Numbered from the stretch's first letter, positions 47,871-56,660 are shown. The stretch is DNA of 64,000 nt from Microlunatus soli (GCF_900105385.1 NZ_LT629772.1:3906001-3970000); one strand, 5' to 3'. Notes: generated by a model from the letters alone, not told the origin. A program made the numbers and translations.

Positions 47871-48614
47871 ATGAACACAAGCACATCCGCCGGCCACGCA
47901 CTCTGGGTGCTCGCCCATCCCGAGCGGGACTCCCTCAACGCCGCTCTCCGTGACGCCGGTGTCGCCGCGCTGCGGTCGCAGGGGTGGCAGGTGACCGAAT
48001 CAGACCTGTACGCGATGGGCTGGGAGCCGACGCTGGTCCGTCCGGGTGGTGCCGATGTCGCGGCCGAGCAGGCCAAGCTGCTCGTCGCCGATCTGGTCGT
48101 GCTGCAGTTCCCGCTCTGGTGGTACGGGCAGCCGGCGATCCTGAAGGGTTGGATCGATCGCGTCTTCGAGTCCGGCTTCGGTTACGACGTCGTCGACCCG
48201 CAGACCGGCCGGGTACGCAAGTACGGCGATGGACTGCTGACCGGCAAACGGGCACTGGCGGTGGTCACCGCGGGAGACCGCCCCGGCTCCTTGCAGCCGC
48301 GCGGGATCAGCGGCTCGATCGAGGACGTGCTCTGGCCCCTGCTGCACGGCACCTTCTGGTACACCGGGATGCTGCCGCTGCATCCGGAGTTGATCACCAA
48401 GGCTCGTGATCTTGATGTCGGGCAGTTCACCGCGTTGCGGGATCGGCTGGTCGATCGGCTCGCCGGTGTGCAGTCCGAGGTACCGATCGGCTATCTTCCA
48501 TTGGACGATGATCATTATGATCATGCCGTGCAGTTGCATGATCACATCGCGCCCGGCGAGCAGGGGATCGCCGCCCATCGCGACGTTCGGGTGCCGGAGC
48601 CCTGCCTGCGATGA
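47871..48614 (+). CDS. NAD(P)H-dependent flavin oxidoreductase (flavodoxin-like, NQO1/MdaB type)
   Basis: This 247-residue protein has the flavodoxin-like fold of quinone reductases: ALWVLAHPERDSLNAAL at the N-terminus binds FMN or FAD phosphate, DLVVLQFPLWWYGQPAILKGWIDRVF is the family signature, and GKRALAVVTAGD follows. It reduces quinones or similar electrophiles by two electrons. Control by the divergent HxlR regulator is inferred from the dyad between them. Residues 215-247 hold His-rich HYDHAVQLHDHI, which is not part of the core fold. Confidence 0.83.
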   Translation: MNTSTSAGHALWVLAHPERDSLNAALRDAGVAALRSQGWQVTESDLYAMGWEPTLVRPGGADVAAEQAKLLVADLVVLQFPLWWYGQPAILKGWIDRVFESGFGYDVVDPQTGRVRKYGDGLLTGKRALAVVTAGDRPGSLQPRGISGSIEDVLWPLLHGTFWYTGMLPLHPELITKARDLDVGQFTALRDRLVDRLAGVQSEVPIGYLPLDDDHYDHAVQLHDHIAPGEQGIAAHRDVRVPEPCLR

Positions 48615-48684
48615 CGACAGCGGGGCGTTGCTGCGGACCGACAGGATCGGCTCGCCGCTGAACCGGGCCGTCCCCGTCGACAGG

Positions 48685-49341
48685 TCACGAGCCACCGGGG
48701 ACGACCAGGCCCGACTCGTAGGCGATGATCACCAACCCTGATCGGTCCCTCGCCCCGAGCTGGCGGAGCAACCGGCTGACGTAGGTCCGAGCGGTGGCCG
48801 GACTGATCTGCAGGGCGGTCCCGATCTCGGCGTTGGTCAGTCCCAGCCCGACGTGGGTGAGGATCTCGCGATCCCGCGGGCTGAGTCCGGTGATCAACTC
48901 CGTCCGCGGTGCGGCGGCCCGGGCGACCGTGTCCATCACGGTCCTGGTCACCGACGGTGACAGCAGGGCGTCGCCGGCGGCGACCGTGCGGATCGCCGAC
49001 CGGAGCTGATCGGGGCTGACGTCCTTCAGCAGATAGCCTGCGGCCCCGGCCCGGATCGCGGCGAAGACGTTCTCGTCCTCGTCGAAGGTCGTCAGGATGA
49101 CGACCTTGGTGTCGCCGGCTCGTCGATCGGCCACGATCTCCCGGGTCGCCTCCAGGCCGTCCATGATCGGCATCCGGATGTCCATCAACACCAGATCCGG
49201 ACGATGCTCGATCACGGTCGCCACCCCGGAGCGACCGTCGGCGGCCTCGGCGACCACCTCGATGTCGCCGTCGCGGGTCGCCAGTGCCCGCAGTCCGGCT
49301 CGGACCACCTCCTGGTCGTCGACGAGGACTGTGGTGATCAT
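48685..49341 (-). CDS. NarL/FixJ-type response regulator
   Basis: This 218-residue protein has acidic residues VDDQ (8-9), phospho-acceptor Asp54 in VLMDIRMPIMDG, Thr in LTTFDEDE, Lys in YLLKDVSPDQ, and a LuxR HTH (LSPRDREILTHVGLGLTNAEIGTAL). Its start overlaps the kinase stop (ATGA at 49338-49341), so it is the kinase's partner. Target genes are unknown. Confidence 0.92.
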   Translation of the reverse strand: MITTVLVDDQEVVRAGLRALATRDGDIEVVAEAADGRSGVATVIEHRPDLVLMDIRMPIMDGLEATREIVADRRAGDTKVVILTTFDEDENVFAAIRAGAAGYLLKDVSPDQLRSAIRTVAAGDALLSPSVTRTVMDTVARAAAPRTELITGLSPRDREILTHVGLGLTNAEIGTALQISPATARTYVSRLLRQLGARDRSGLVIIAYESGLVVPGGS

Positions 49342-50537
49342 GAACCTCCCTCCAGCGGGATCGTTGCTCGGACGGTGAAACCACCCCGATCTCCCGGCCC
49401 GGCACGTAGCACCCCACCGAGCGCACGGACCCGCTCACGCATCCCGACCAGGCCCTGACCCGGTGCACGCTCCGGGCCGTCCACCGGGCCGGTCCCGTCA
49501 TCGGCGATCATGATCGACAGGTTGCCGGCGTCGGTCTCGACCGTGATCGCCGCGTGCCGGGCGCCGGCATGCCGGACGATGTTGGTGAGTCCCTCCTGGA
49601 TGATCCGGTAGCCCGCGACGTCGACCTCGCGGCGCAGCTGCGACGGTTCGATCGTGATCATGGTGTCGACCTCGACGCCGGACGCGAGCACCGGTGCGAC
49701 CAGCTCGTCCAGCTGTCGTAGCGACATCGTGCTCGGCTCCGCGGCGTCGGAGCGCAGTAGTCGCACCATCGTCCGGACCTCGGAGAGTGTATGACTGCTG
49801 GCATCACGGATCTGGCTGATCGCCGCGGCGGCTGCACCGTCGTCGACCCCGACGGATTCGGCGGCCACGCCGGCATGCAGCGAGATCACCGACATGGTGT
49901 GTCCGACGGTGTCGTGCAGATCGCGGGACAGTCGCTCGCGATCGGTCTGGATCCGGATCCGCGCCCGGGCGTCGGCCTGATCGGCGGTCAGTTGATTGAT
50001 CACCTGCTGCTGGGCCGCCTGCCGCCGACGAAGTCGCATCGTGCTGCCGAGCGCGATCGCCATCGCGATCAGAGCGAGGTTGGAAACGGTCTCGTAGCCG
50101 ATCAGCATGCCGATCGACGCTCCGTTGTGGAGTCGGAAGAACATCGAAACCGCGAAGTCCACCGCACCGGCACCGATGGCCCAGCCGACCAGGCCCGCGT
50201 CGGCTGCGGCGAACAGTGCGGCGACGACGGGAACGGCAACACCGATCGGCGGATAGTCCAGGGTGTAGTAACCGAAGACGCCGAGCACTGTCATGATCAA
50301 CATCGTCCGAGGGAACCGGCGTCGGAACAGGATCAGCACCCCGAAGCCGGCGGCGAAGACGTAGGCCCAGCCATCCGGTGGCCGGTTGCCACCCTGGCCG
50401 GCGGCGATGATCAGCGCGATGGCGCACGCCACGGTGACGGCGACCAGGGCGTCCAGCACCCAGGCCGGCACATCCCGTTCGGAGCCGGGACGCACGGCAC
50501 CGGAGACTGCAGTGCGCCGTCGCCGCTGTGCTGCCAT
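49338..50537 (-). CDS. Sensor histidine kinase (HisKA_3)
   Basis: This 399-residue kinase has about five N-terminal membrane helices (VLDALVAVTVACAIALIIAA onward), a coiled linker, phospho-acceptor SRDLHDTVGHTMSVISLH (His about 209) and a HATPase with IIQEGLTNIVRHAG and GQGLVGMRERVRALGG. The architecture is the usual partner of NarL-type regulators. It is divergent from a small membrane protein gene at 50695. Confidence 0.9.
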   Translation of the reverse strand: MAAQRRRRTAVSGAVRPGSERDVPAWVLDALVAVTVACAIALIIAAGQGGNRPPDGWAYVFAAGFGVLILFRRRFPRTMLIMTVLGVFGYYTLDYPPIGVAVPVVAALFAAADAGLVGWAIGAGAVDFAVSMFFRLHNGASIGMLIGYETVSNLALIAMAIALGSTMRLRRRQAAQQQVINQLTADQADARARIRIQTDRERLSRDLHDTVGHTMSVISLHAGVAAESVGVDDGAAAAAISQIRDASSHTLSEVRTMVRLLRSDAAEPSTMSLRQLDELVAPVLASGVEVDTMITIEPSQLRREVDVAGYRIIQEGLTNIVRHAGARHAAITVETDAGNLSIMIADDGTGPVDGPERAPGQGLVGMRERVRALGGVLRAGPGDRGGFTVRATIPLEGGS

Positions 50538-50694
50538 GGCAAGCAGTCTAGAAGCATGGTCGGCGCCGGACCCCGGAGTCGACTACGGGAGACCCGACGG
50601 TCGATTCCTGACGACATCCCGTGCAGCGGATCGCGACCGACGCCGAGACCGGGGACGGATGGCTGTGCCAGAACGGAAACCTACCGTCGAAGGC

Positions 50695-51099
50695 ATGAAG
50701 AAGATCACTACTCTGAACTGGTTCCTGATCACCGCTCTCGGTGGTTTGGCACTCGTCCGACCGTTGGTCCGCATTGTCGAGGACCAGGCGAATCTCACCC
50801 ACCACGCGGCCTCGTCGATCGTGATCACGATCGGCATCTCGATCGTCTGGATCGCGGTCGTCGGCCTGTCCCGGGTTGCTGAGCCGGTGCTCACCCTGCT
50901 GTTCACCGGGTTGGCGTACGGCGTGCTGTCGAGCATTCTCAGCGCCATCCTGTCGCCGATCCTGCTCGGTCACCTGGACGGCCCGTTGGCCAACCCGGTA
51001 CGGCTGCTGCCCGCGCTGGCGATCAACGCGATCTGGGGACTGCTGGCGGGCGCGATCGCGCTCGGGCTGCGGCAGGTCCGACGCGTGCGATCCGACTAG
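50695..51099 (+). CDS. Small four-helix membrane protein, unknown function
   Basis: These 134 residues are made of four hydrophobic segments (WFLITALGGLALVRPLV, IVITIGISIVWIAVVGL, VLTLLFTGLAYGVLSSI, LLPALAINAIWGLLAGAIAL) and a basic tail RQVRRVRSD. I do not recognise the family beyond similarity to small actinobacterial integral membrane proteins. ATG 50695 follows GAAGG; GTG 50668 is an alternative. Its TAG stop (51097-51099) is made by the terminal CTAG of palindromic element C, so the last codons are set by the element's insertion point. Confidence 0.65.
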   Translation: MKKITTLNWFLITALGGLALVRPLVRIVEDQANLTHHAASSIVITIGISIVWIAVVGLSRVAEPVLTLLFTGLAYGVLSSILSAILSPILLGHLDGPLANPVRLLPALAINAIWGLLAGAIALGLRQVRRVRSD

Positions 51100-51257
51100 T
51101 GGCGCGCGTCATGAATTCGTGGAGGCAGTCGGCGGCTGAAGTGGTGAGCTGCAAGGCGGAGGAGGTGCGCATGCCGAGGCATGTAATCCGACGACAACGC
51201 AGCAGATCGCCGCTTCAGGCGTCGAATGGCCAACGAATTTATGACGCGCCACACTAG
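51096..51257. repeat. Palindromic element, copy C (162 bp)
   Basis: Ends are CTAG and CTAG. The 25-base outer arms (51096-51120 and 51233-51257) pair at 22 positions: GCGCGTCAT and AATTCGT blocks are exact. Then GGCTGAAGTGGTGAGCTGC pairs imperfectly with its partner, and the apex ATGCC-GA-GGCAT is a perfect hairpin. The core GAGCTGCAAGGCGG, AGGTGCGC, CAACGC, GCTTCAGGCG is shared with copy B. It fills the gap between two convergent stop codons. Confidence 0.9.
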
Positions 51258-51258
51258 A

Positions 51259-52272
51259 TCATTCGGCGAAATGACAGGCCGCCGTGCGGCCGCCGGCCAG
51301 CTCACGCAGCTGCGGCGCCGGATCGGTCCGGCAGATGTCCTCGGCGCGCTCGCAGCGCGGATGGAAGGGGCAGCCGGCTGGGATCCGGTTCAGCTCCGGT
51401 GGCCGGCCGCTGATCGCGTCCAGCTGCTGGCCCTTGCGGTCCAGCCGGGGGATCGAACGCAGCAGGGCCTGGGTGTAGGGATGTCCGGGCCGAGCGAAGA
51501 TGTCGTCGACCGTCGCGGTCTCGACCACCCGGCCGGCGTACATCACGTTGACCTGGTCGGCGACCTCGGCGACCACGCCGAGGTCGTGGGTGATCAGGAT
51601 CATTCCCATCTGGCGTTCCCGCTGGATCTCGCCGAGCAGCCGCATGATCTGAGCCTGCACGGTGACGTCGAGCGCGGTGGTCGGCTCGTCGGCGATCAAC
51701 ACCTCCGGCTCCAGAGCCAGCGCAAGGGCGATCATCACCCGCTGCCGCATACCGCCGGAGAACTGGTGCGGGTATTCCTTCACGCGCTGCTTCGGATTCG
51801 GAACCTGGACCAGTTCGAGCAGCTCGATCGCCCGCTTCTTCGCCGCGGACCGGGGGAGATGTCGACGGGCCCGCAGTGCCTCGGTCAGCTGGAAGCCGAC
51901 GGTGTAGACCGGGTTCAGCGCGGCCAGTGCGTCCTGGAACACGATCGCGATGTGCTCGCCGCAGACTGCGCGGTGCTCGGTCTCCGGCAGGGCCAGCAGA
52001 TCCTTGCCCTGAAAGAGGATCCGGCCGCCGGTGATCCGGGCCGGCGGCGTCTGCAGCAGCCGCATGATCGCCTGGGCGGTGACACTCTTGCCGCTGCCGG
52101 ACTCGCCGACCACGGCCAGTGTCCGGCCCGGCTCGAGGGTGAAGGAGACGCCGTTCACCGCCGACACGACACCTTGGCCGACGCGGAACTCGACCTGCAG
52201 GTCGTCGACCTCCAGCAGCGGGGCGGTCGGCGCCGGCGTACGGGATTCGGTATCGGTTGCGGTCATGATCAC
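51259..52272 (-). CDS. Peptide/nickel ABC transporter ATP-binding protein (DppD/OppD-like)
   Basis: This 337-residue ATPase has Walker A GESGSGKSV (about residue 58), Q-loop FQDALAALNP, signature FSGGMRQRVMIALALALEPEV, Walker B LIADEPTTALDVT and the H-loop ITHDLG. The C-terminal oligopeptide extension has PYTQALLRSIP and three Cys (GCPFHPRCERAEDIC) that may hold an iron-sulphur cluster. Transporters of this family usually need a second ATPase (DppF); none follows, because palindromic element C and a convergent gene begin one base past the stop. ATG 52266 or GTG 52272 is the start. Confidence 0.9.
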   Translation of the reverse strand: MIMTATDTESRTPAPTAPLLEVDDLQVEFRVGQGVVSAVNGVSFTLEPGRTLAVVGESGSGKSVTAQAIMRLLQTPPARITGGRILFQGKDLLALPETEHRAVCGEHIAIVFQDALAALNPVYTVGFQLTEALRARRHLPRSAAKKRAIELLELVQVPNPKQRVKEYPHQFSGGMRQRVMIALALALEPEVLIADEPTTALDVTVQAQIMRLLGEIQRERQMGMILITHDLGVVAEVADQVNVMYAGRVVETATVDDIFARPGHPYTQALLRSIPRLDRKGQQLDAISGRPPELNRIPAGCPFHPRCERAEDICRTDPAPQLRELAGGRTAACHFAE

Positions 52273-53207
52273 TTCAGCTTCGGATCGAGCGCGTCGCGCA
52301 GGTTGTCACCGATCACCACGAAGGCCAGCACGGTGGCCAACAGGCAGCCCAGCGGGAACAGCAGCAGATGGGGGAAGCCGCCGGTGAACCAGGCGGCACC
52401 GCTGGAGATCATGATGCCCCAACTGATCGCCGGGGGCCGGACGCCGATGCCGAGGAAGGCCAGCACCGCCTCGGTCGAGATCACCCCGGCGATCGCGGTC
52501 GGCACCAGCGCGGTCACCGGCGCGATGGCGTTCGGCAGGATGTGGCTGAACATCAGTCGGACGTCGGTGGCGCCGAGCCCGCGGGCGGCCCGGACGTAGT
52601 CCAGGTTCTTGGCCTCCAACACCGCCGCCCGGACATAGCGGGTGTAGCCCATCCACCCGAACGAGGTCAGCACGATCATCGGTTGGATGATGGTGGCGAG
52701 CTGGCCGTCGCCGACATCGACGTTGCGGAACAGCGAGAGCAGCAGCAACGCCGCCAGCAACAGCGGGATCACCAGGAAGATCTCCAGCACTCGCGACACC
52801 GCCGCGTCGACCCAGCCGAGATAGAAGCCGGCCAGGGTGCCGAGCAGGACGCCGATGATCAAGGACGCGCCGACCACGGTGAAGGCCAGCAGCAGTGACG
52901 GTCGCGCTCCGTGCACCAGTTGGGACAGCACGTCGCAGCCGTGCAGATCGGTGCCGAACGGATGGGCGTGGCCCAGCCCGCGCGGTTTGATCTTGGACTC
53001 GGCGATGTTGCAGTGCTGCGGGTCGACCGAGGTGAAGACTCCGGGGAAGGCCGCGACGAAGATGAAGAACACGGCGATCACCAGGGCGATCAGCACCGCC
53101 GGTCGGCGCAGCATCTGACGGGCGACGCCGCCCCACATGCCGTGATCTTCGGACAGGTTGCCCTCGACGTCGACCTCGACGGTCGTGGCGCGTGCGGCTT
53201 CACTCAT
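52269..53207 (-). CDS. Peptide ABC transporter permease (DppC-like)
   Basis: This 312-residue permease has an N-terminal helix (VLIALVIAVFFIFVAAFPGVF), an external loop with GLGHAHPFGTDLHGCDVLSQLVHGAR typical of DppC, five further helices and the EAA motif VRAARGLGATDVRLMFSHILPNAIAP that contacts the ATPase. It pairs with the DppB-like permease to form the channel. The stop overlaps the ATPase start. The start ATG has GAGGAGG a few bases upstream. Confidence 0.9.
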   Translation of the reverse strand: MSEAARATTVEVDVEGNLSEDHGMWGGVARQMLRRPAVLIALVIAVFFIFVAAFPGVFTSVDPQHCNIAESKIKPRGLGHAHPFGTDLHGCDVLSQLVHGARPSLLLAFTVVGASLIIGVLLGTLAGFYLGWVDAAVSRVLEIFLVIPLLLAALLLLSLFRNVDVGDGQLATIIQPMIVLTSFGWMGYTRYVRAAVLEAKNLDYVRAARGLGATDVRLMFSHILPNAIAPVTALVPTAIAGVISTEAVLAFLGIGVRPPAISWGIMISSGAAWFTGGFPHLLLFPLGCLLATVLAFVVIGDNLRDALDPKLK

Positions 53208-53236
53208 GGTTCCTCCTCTCGGCCGAACCGGATGCC

Positions 53237-54241
53237 CTAGTCATAGCGAATCCGGGGATCGAGCACGGCATAGGCGAGATCGACCAGCAGCATTACGCCG
53301 ATCGTCACCATGGACAGGATGGTCACCACCCCGATCACGACCGCCACATCGCTGTCCTGGACCGCCTTCCAGAGCAGGCCGCCCATCCCGTAGATGTTCA
53401 TCACGCCCTCGGTGATCACCGCACCGGCGAGTGCGTCGGCGAACACGAATCCGACCGCGGTGACCACCGGGATCGAGGAGTTGCGAACGATGTGGAAGAC
53501 CGTCACGTGACCGTTCGACAGGCCTTTCGATCGGGCGGTCCGGACGTGATCGGCGTTGTAGTTCTCCAACTGTGCCGCGCGCACGAGTCGCAGGAACGGG
53601 GCGCAACCGGTCAGCCCGAGCAGGATGCCCGGGATGATCAAGGTCGCCCACGGATGGCTGGTGCTGAACGACGGCTTGAACAGCAGCGCGGCCAGCGAGT
53701 CCGAGCCGAAGGTGCGCCGCGCCCAGGTGCTCAGCGGGACGGTGAAGATGAAGCGGTAGACGACCAACATCACGAACACCGGGAAGGCGTCGATCAGGAT
53801 CGAGGTCAGTCGGATCGAGTGATCGATCGGCCGACCGCGGAAGCGGGCAGCCACCGACCCGAGGAACATCCCGGCGATCAGCCAGGTGATCGTCACGATC
53901 ACGAACAGCCGCAGCGTGTTCGGTGCGGCCTTGGTGACCAGATCGACGACCTCCCGGTCGCGGTGATCGGTGCCGAAGTCGCCGCGGGCGTACTCACCCA
54001 ACCGGTCGACGAACGGTCCCAGGCAGGGATTGCCGGGCTGGTTGTAGCAGGGATCGCCGAGCCCGTACCGCTCCTTGACCGCTTGCAGCTGAGACGGCGT
54101 CGGCACCCGGTCGCCGAAGAACGCCAGCGCCGGGTTGCCGTTCAGCTGGATCGCCAGTGTGGTCAGCAGGTGCAGCAGGAAGACCACACAGAACAGCGTG
54201 ACCAGGCCCAGCAGCAACCGCCGGATGACATAGGAGACCAC
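53237..54241 (-). CDS. Peptide ABC transporter permease (DppB-like)
   Basis: This 334-residue permease begins MVSYVIRRLLLGLVTLFCVVFLLHLLT, the usual DppB opening, followed by a long external loop (about residues 35-110, with two Cys) and five more helices. The EAA loop is HVRTARSKGLSNGHVTVFHIVRNSSIPV. It forms the membrane channel with the DppC-like protein. It sits between the binding protein (6 bp) and dppC (29 bp), so the four genes form one leftward operon. Confidence 0.9.
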   Translation of the reverse strand: MVSYVIRRLLLGLVTLFCVVFLLHLLTTLAIQLNGNPALAFFGDRVPTPSQLQAVKERYGLGDPCYNQPGNPCLGPFVDRLGEYARGDFGTDHRDREVVDLVTKAAPNTLRLFVIVTITWLIAGMFLGSVAARFRGRPIDHSIRLTSILIDAFPVFVMLVVYRFIFTVPLSTWARRTFGSDSLAALLFKPSFSTSHPWATLIIPGILLGLTGCAPFLRLVRAAQLENYNADHVRTARSKGLSNGHVTVFHIVRNSSIPVVTAVGFVFADALAGAVITEGVMNIYGMGGLLWKAVQDSDVAVVIGVVTILSMVTIGVMLLVDLAYAVLDPRIRYD

Positions 54242-54247
54242 CCCGTG

Positions 54248-55927
54248 TCAGCCGACGTACTTCAGCAGCCGCAGCTTGGTCGCGCCACTGAACGGATCGA
54301 GTACGACGTTGTCCACCCGGTCACTGTAGAACGTGACGTTCTTGGAGAAGCTCAGCGGCACGGTCGGGAATTCCTGGGCCAGGATCGCCTCGGCCTCGCT
54401 GTACTTGACCACGGCACTGTCCAGATCGGCCGACTTGTCGCCCTCGGCGATCTTGTCCTCGAAGGCCTTGCTGTAGAAGCCGAAGTTGGTGTTGCCGTTC
54501 TTGGCATCGCCGCTGGCGTAGACCGGTGCCAGGTAGTTCTCGTTCAGCGGGTAGTCCGGGAACCAGTTGTTGCGGTAGGCGCCGTTGAACTTGCGGGCGC
54601 TGCGCTGATCGAAGAAGTCGGTGCTCGGCTCGAGCTTGTACTTGATGCCCAGGTTGAGGCTGATCTGATCGCCGATCGCCTTGAAGTACTCCTCCTGGGT
54701 GTCGTCCTTGCCCAGGTAGATCGGCAGCACCTTGCCCTTCGGCCAGCCGCCGGCCTTCTTCAACGCCGCCTTGGCCGCGGCCGGGTCGTACGAGCACCAC
54801 TCGCAGGTGCCGGCCTTGCCACCCGGTACGGCGTCCGGCGCAACCCAGCTGGTGGCCGGCGTCGCCTGTCCCGGCAGCACCTCGTCGATGATCTTCTTCC
54901 GGTCGATCGCCATCGAGATCGCCTTGCGGAACTCGACGTCGGTCCAGGGACCCTTGCGGTAGAGCGGGAAGCCGAGGTAGGTCAGCGCCGCACCGGGGCC
55001 CTCCACCTTGCGGGAGGACAGGTCGGGATCGTTGTTGGCGGCCGCCCACTCCGACGGCGGCGGCGCACCGGTGTCCAGGTCACCGGCCTGGAAGTCCGGC
55101 CAGGCGGAGTTTCCGCCGTACTCGGTCCATTGGATCTTGTCGAAGTTCGGCGTCTCCTTCAGCGTGTAGCCCTTCCACTTGTTGGCGGTCAGGCTGGTGC
55201 CCTGGTCCCACTTCTCGACCTGGAACGGGCCGTTGCCGATCGGCTTGGTCGCGCAGGCCTTGATGTCGTCCAGGCAGGCCTTGGCGATCGGGAAGAAGCC
55301 GGTGTAGCCGAGCATCGTGGAGAAGCCGGCGAACGGGCCGGTCAAGGTCACCTGCAGGGTGTGATCATCGACCGCCTTCAGCCCGGACAGCTCCTTGGCC
55401 TTCGGCTCCTCGTTGACGGTGACCTTGCCGGTCTCCTCGTCCTCGTCGTAGTCGCCCTGCATGTCGTCGTAGCCGGCGATGCGTTCGAAGAAGTAGTTGT
55501 TGGCCATCGCGTTCGGGCCGTAGGCGGCGTAGTTCCAGGCCCGGATGAACGCCTCGGCGTCGACCGGCTCACCGTTCTGGAACTTCAGACCATCCTTGAT
55601 CTTGATCGTCCAGACCTTGTTGCCCTTGTTGGTGATGTCGGAGGCGACATAGTTGTACGGCTTGGTCGTCTTCGGGTCGTAGCGCACCAGCCCGTCGTAG
55701 ACGACATCGAGCACCCCGATGTTGTCGCCGACGTTGGAGTCCATCGGCAGCAGGGTGTCGACATCCTGCGCGAGGGCCAGGTGGACGGTCTTGGCGTCAC
55801 CGCCGTCGTCACCGCTGCCACCGGAGCTGCAAGCAGTGGCGGTCAACAGGGCGGTGGCTGCGGCGACCGCCATCAACTTCTTGGCCGCGCCGGCTGCGGC
55901 GCGCCCGAAGGTCAAGCGTGGGGACAT
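54248..55927 (-). CDS. Peptide ABC transporter substrate-binding lipoprotein (SBP family 5)
   Basis: This 559-residue extracytoplasmic binding protein has a lipoprotein signal peptide (KKLMAVAAATALLTATACSSG; lipidated Cys about residue 33), then the family 5 fold: NVGDNIGVLDVVYDGLVRYD, KIKDGLKFQNGEPVDAEAFIRAWNYAA, and a lid domain ending with LSFSKNVTFYSDRVDNVVLDPFSG. It should bind peptides or a similar ligand for the DppBCD proteins. An internal CxxC (CEWCSYDP) is present. ATG 55927 follows GAAGAGG. First gene of the operon; its promoter must lie in 55928-56050. Confidence 0.9.
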   Translation of the reverse strand: MSPRLTFGRAAAGAAKKLMAVAAATALLTATACSSGGSGDDGGDAKTVHLALAQDVDTLLPMDSNVGDNIGVLDVVYDGLVRYDPKTTKPYNYVASDITNKGNKVWTIKIKDGLKFQNGEPVDAEAFIRAWNYAAYGPNAMANNYFFERIAGYDDMQGDYDEDEETGKVTVNEEPKAKELSGLKAVDDHTLQVTLTGPFAGFSTMLGYTGFFPIAKACLDDIKACATKPIGNGPFQVEKWDQGTSLTANKWKGYTLKETPNFDKIQWTEYGGNSAWPDFQAGDLDTGAPPPSEWAAANNDPDLSSRKVEGPGAALTYLGFPLYRKGPWTDVEFRKAISMAIDRKKIIDEVLPGQATPATSWVAPDAVPGGKAGTCEWCSYDPAAAKAALKKAGGWPKGKVLPIYLGKDDTQEEYFKAIGDQISLNLGIKYKLEPSTDFFDQRSARKFNGAYRNNWFPDYPLNENYLAPVYASGDAKNGNTNFGFYSKAFEDKIAEGDKSADLDSAVVKYSEAEAILAQEFPTVPLSFSKNVTFYSDRVDNVVLDPFSGATKLRLLKYVG

Positions 55928-56053
55928 GGCTCCTCTTCCGGATCGTTCTCGCCACTCATCCTGCAGTGCGTCGCGCCGTCGCGTCGAAGACCCGCAGATT
56001 TGTTACGTCACCGTAGCCCGAACAGGAGATTCTTGCCTAGGCCTCACCGAACT

Positions 56054-56116
56054 GCGATATATCAAGGTTGCGCACGTTCCAGCACCGCGGGAACGTGTCC
56101 AACCTTGATATATCGC
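56054..56116. repeat. 63-bp near-perfect palindrome with GATATATC ends
   Basis: GCGATATATCAAGGTTG (56054-56070) pairs perfectly with 56100-56116. After a two-base mismatch, CACGTTCC (56073-56080) pairs with GGAACGTG (56090-56097), leaving a nine-base loop. It lies 25 bp beyond the GNAT stop, before the binding-protein gene. It could be a terminator or a separate mobile palindrome; it is AT-rich at its ends, unlike its surroundings. Confidence 0.8.
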
Positions 56117-56141
56117 GCCAAGGGTTTGAGCCTGGCGAGCG

Positions 56142-56618
56142 TCAGCCGGCGGCGAAGGTGGACAGCTCGTCGCCGGAGAGGCGGTAGGTGGTCCATTCGT
56201 CCAGCGGTTTGCCGCCGATCCGGTCGTAGACCGCGATGGCTGGGGCGTTCCAGTTCAGCACCACCCATTCCATCCGGGCGAAGCCGTTGTCGCAGGCGAT
56301 CCGGGCCAGTCGGCGCAACAGAGCGCCGCCGAAGCCGCTGCCGCGGAAGGCGGGCCGGACGAACAGGTCCTCGAGATAGAGGCCGTGGACGCCTTCCCAG
56401 GTGGAGAAGTTGTAGAAGTACAGAGCGAGCCCGACGACCTCGCCGTCATCGGTCTGGGCGATCAGGCAGAACACCTTCGGGTGCTCGCAGAACAATGCCG
56501 ACCGCAATCCGTCGACCGTGGCCCGGACCTGGTCCTCGGCCTTCTCATAGCTCGCCAGCTCCTTGATCAGCTGAACGATCTGCTCAAGATCATTTTCGGT
56601 CGCGTCCCGGATCGGCAT
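56142..56618 (-). CDS. GNAT N-acetyltransferase (SSAT/diamine acetyltransferase-like)
   Basis: This 158-residue single-domain GNAT has the features of the spermidine/thialysine acetyltransferase group: ALYFYNFSTWEGVHGLYLEDLFV, acetyl-CoA loop RPAFRGSGFGGALL (about residue 98), then ARMEWVVLNWNAPAIAVYDRIGG. These acetylate polyamines or lysine analogues. ATG 56618 begins MPIRDATEND and is preferred; a longer frame upstream to 56693 runs into dispersed repeats. It lies downstream of the NlpC gene and those repeats. Confidence 0.85.
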   Translation of the reverse strand: MPIRDATENDLEQIVQLIKELASYEKAEDQVRATVDGLRSALFCEHPKVFCLIAQTDDGEVVGLALYFYNFSTWEGVHGLYLEDLFVRPAFRGSGFGGALLRRLARIACDNGFARMEWVVLNWNAPAIAVYDRIGGKPLDEWTTYRLSGDELSTFAAG

Positions 56619-56660
56619 GGCAGCACAGTACGAGAACACCCTGCCGGCGCACCAGCAGAG

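Noticed and set aside
53192-56566. A 1124-codon plus-strand open frame across the peptide transporter operon
   Set aside because: It spans three well-supported minus-strand genes and the palindrome, and its product has composition typical of an antisense frame.
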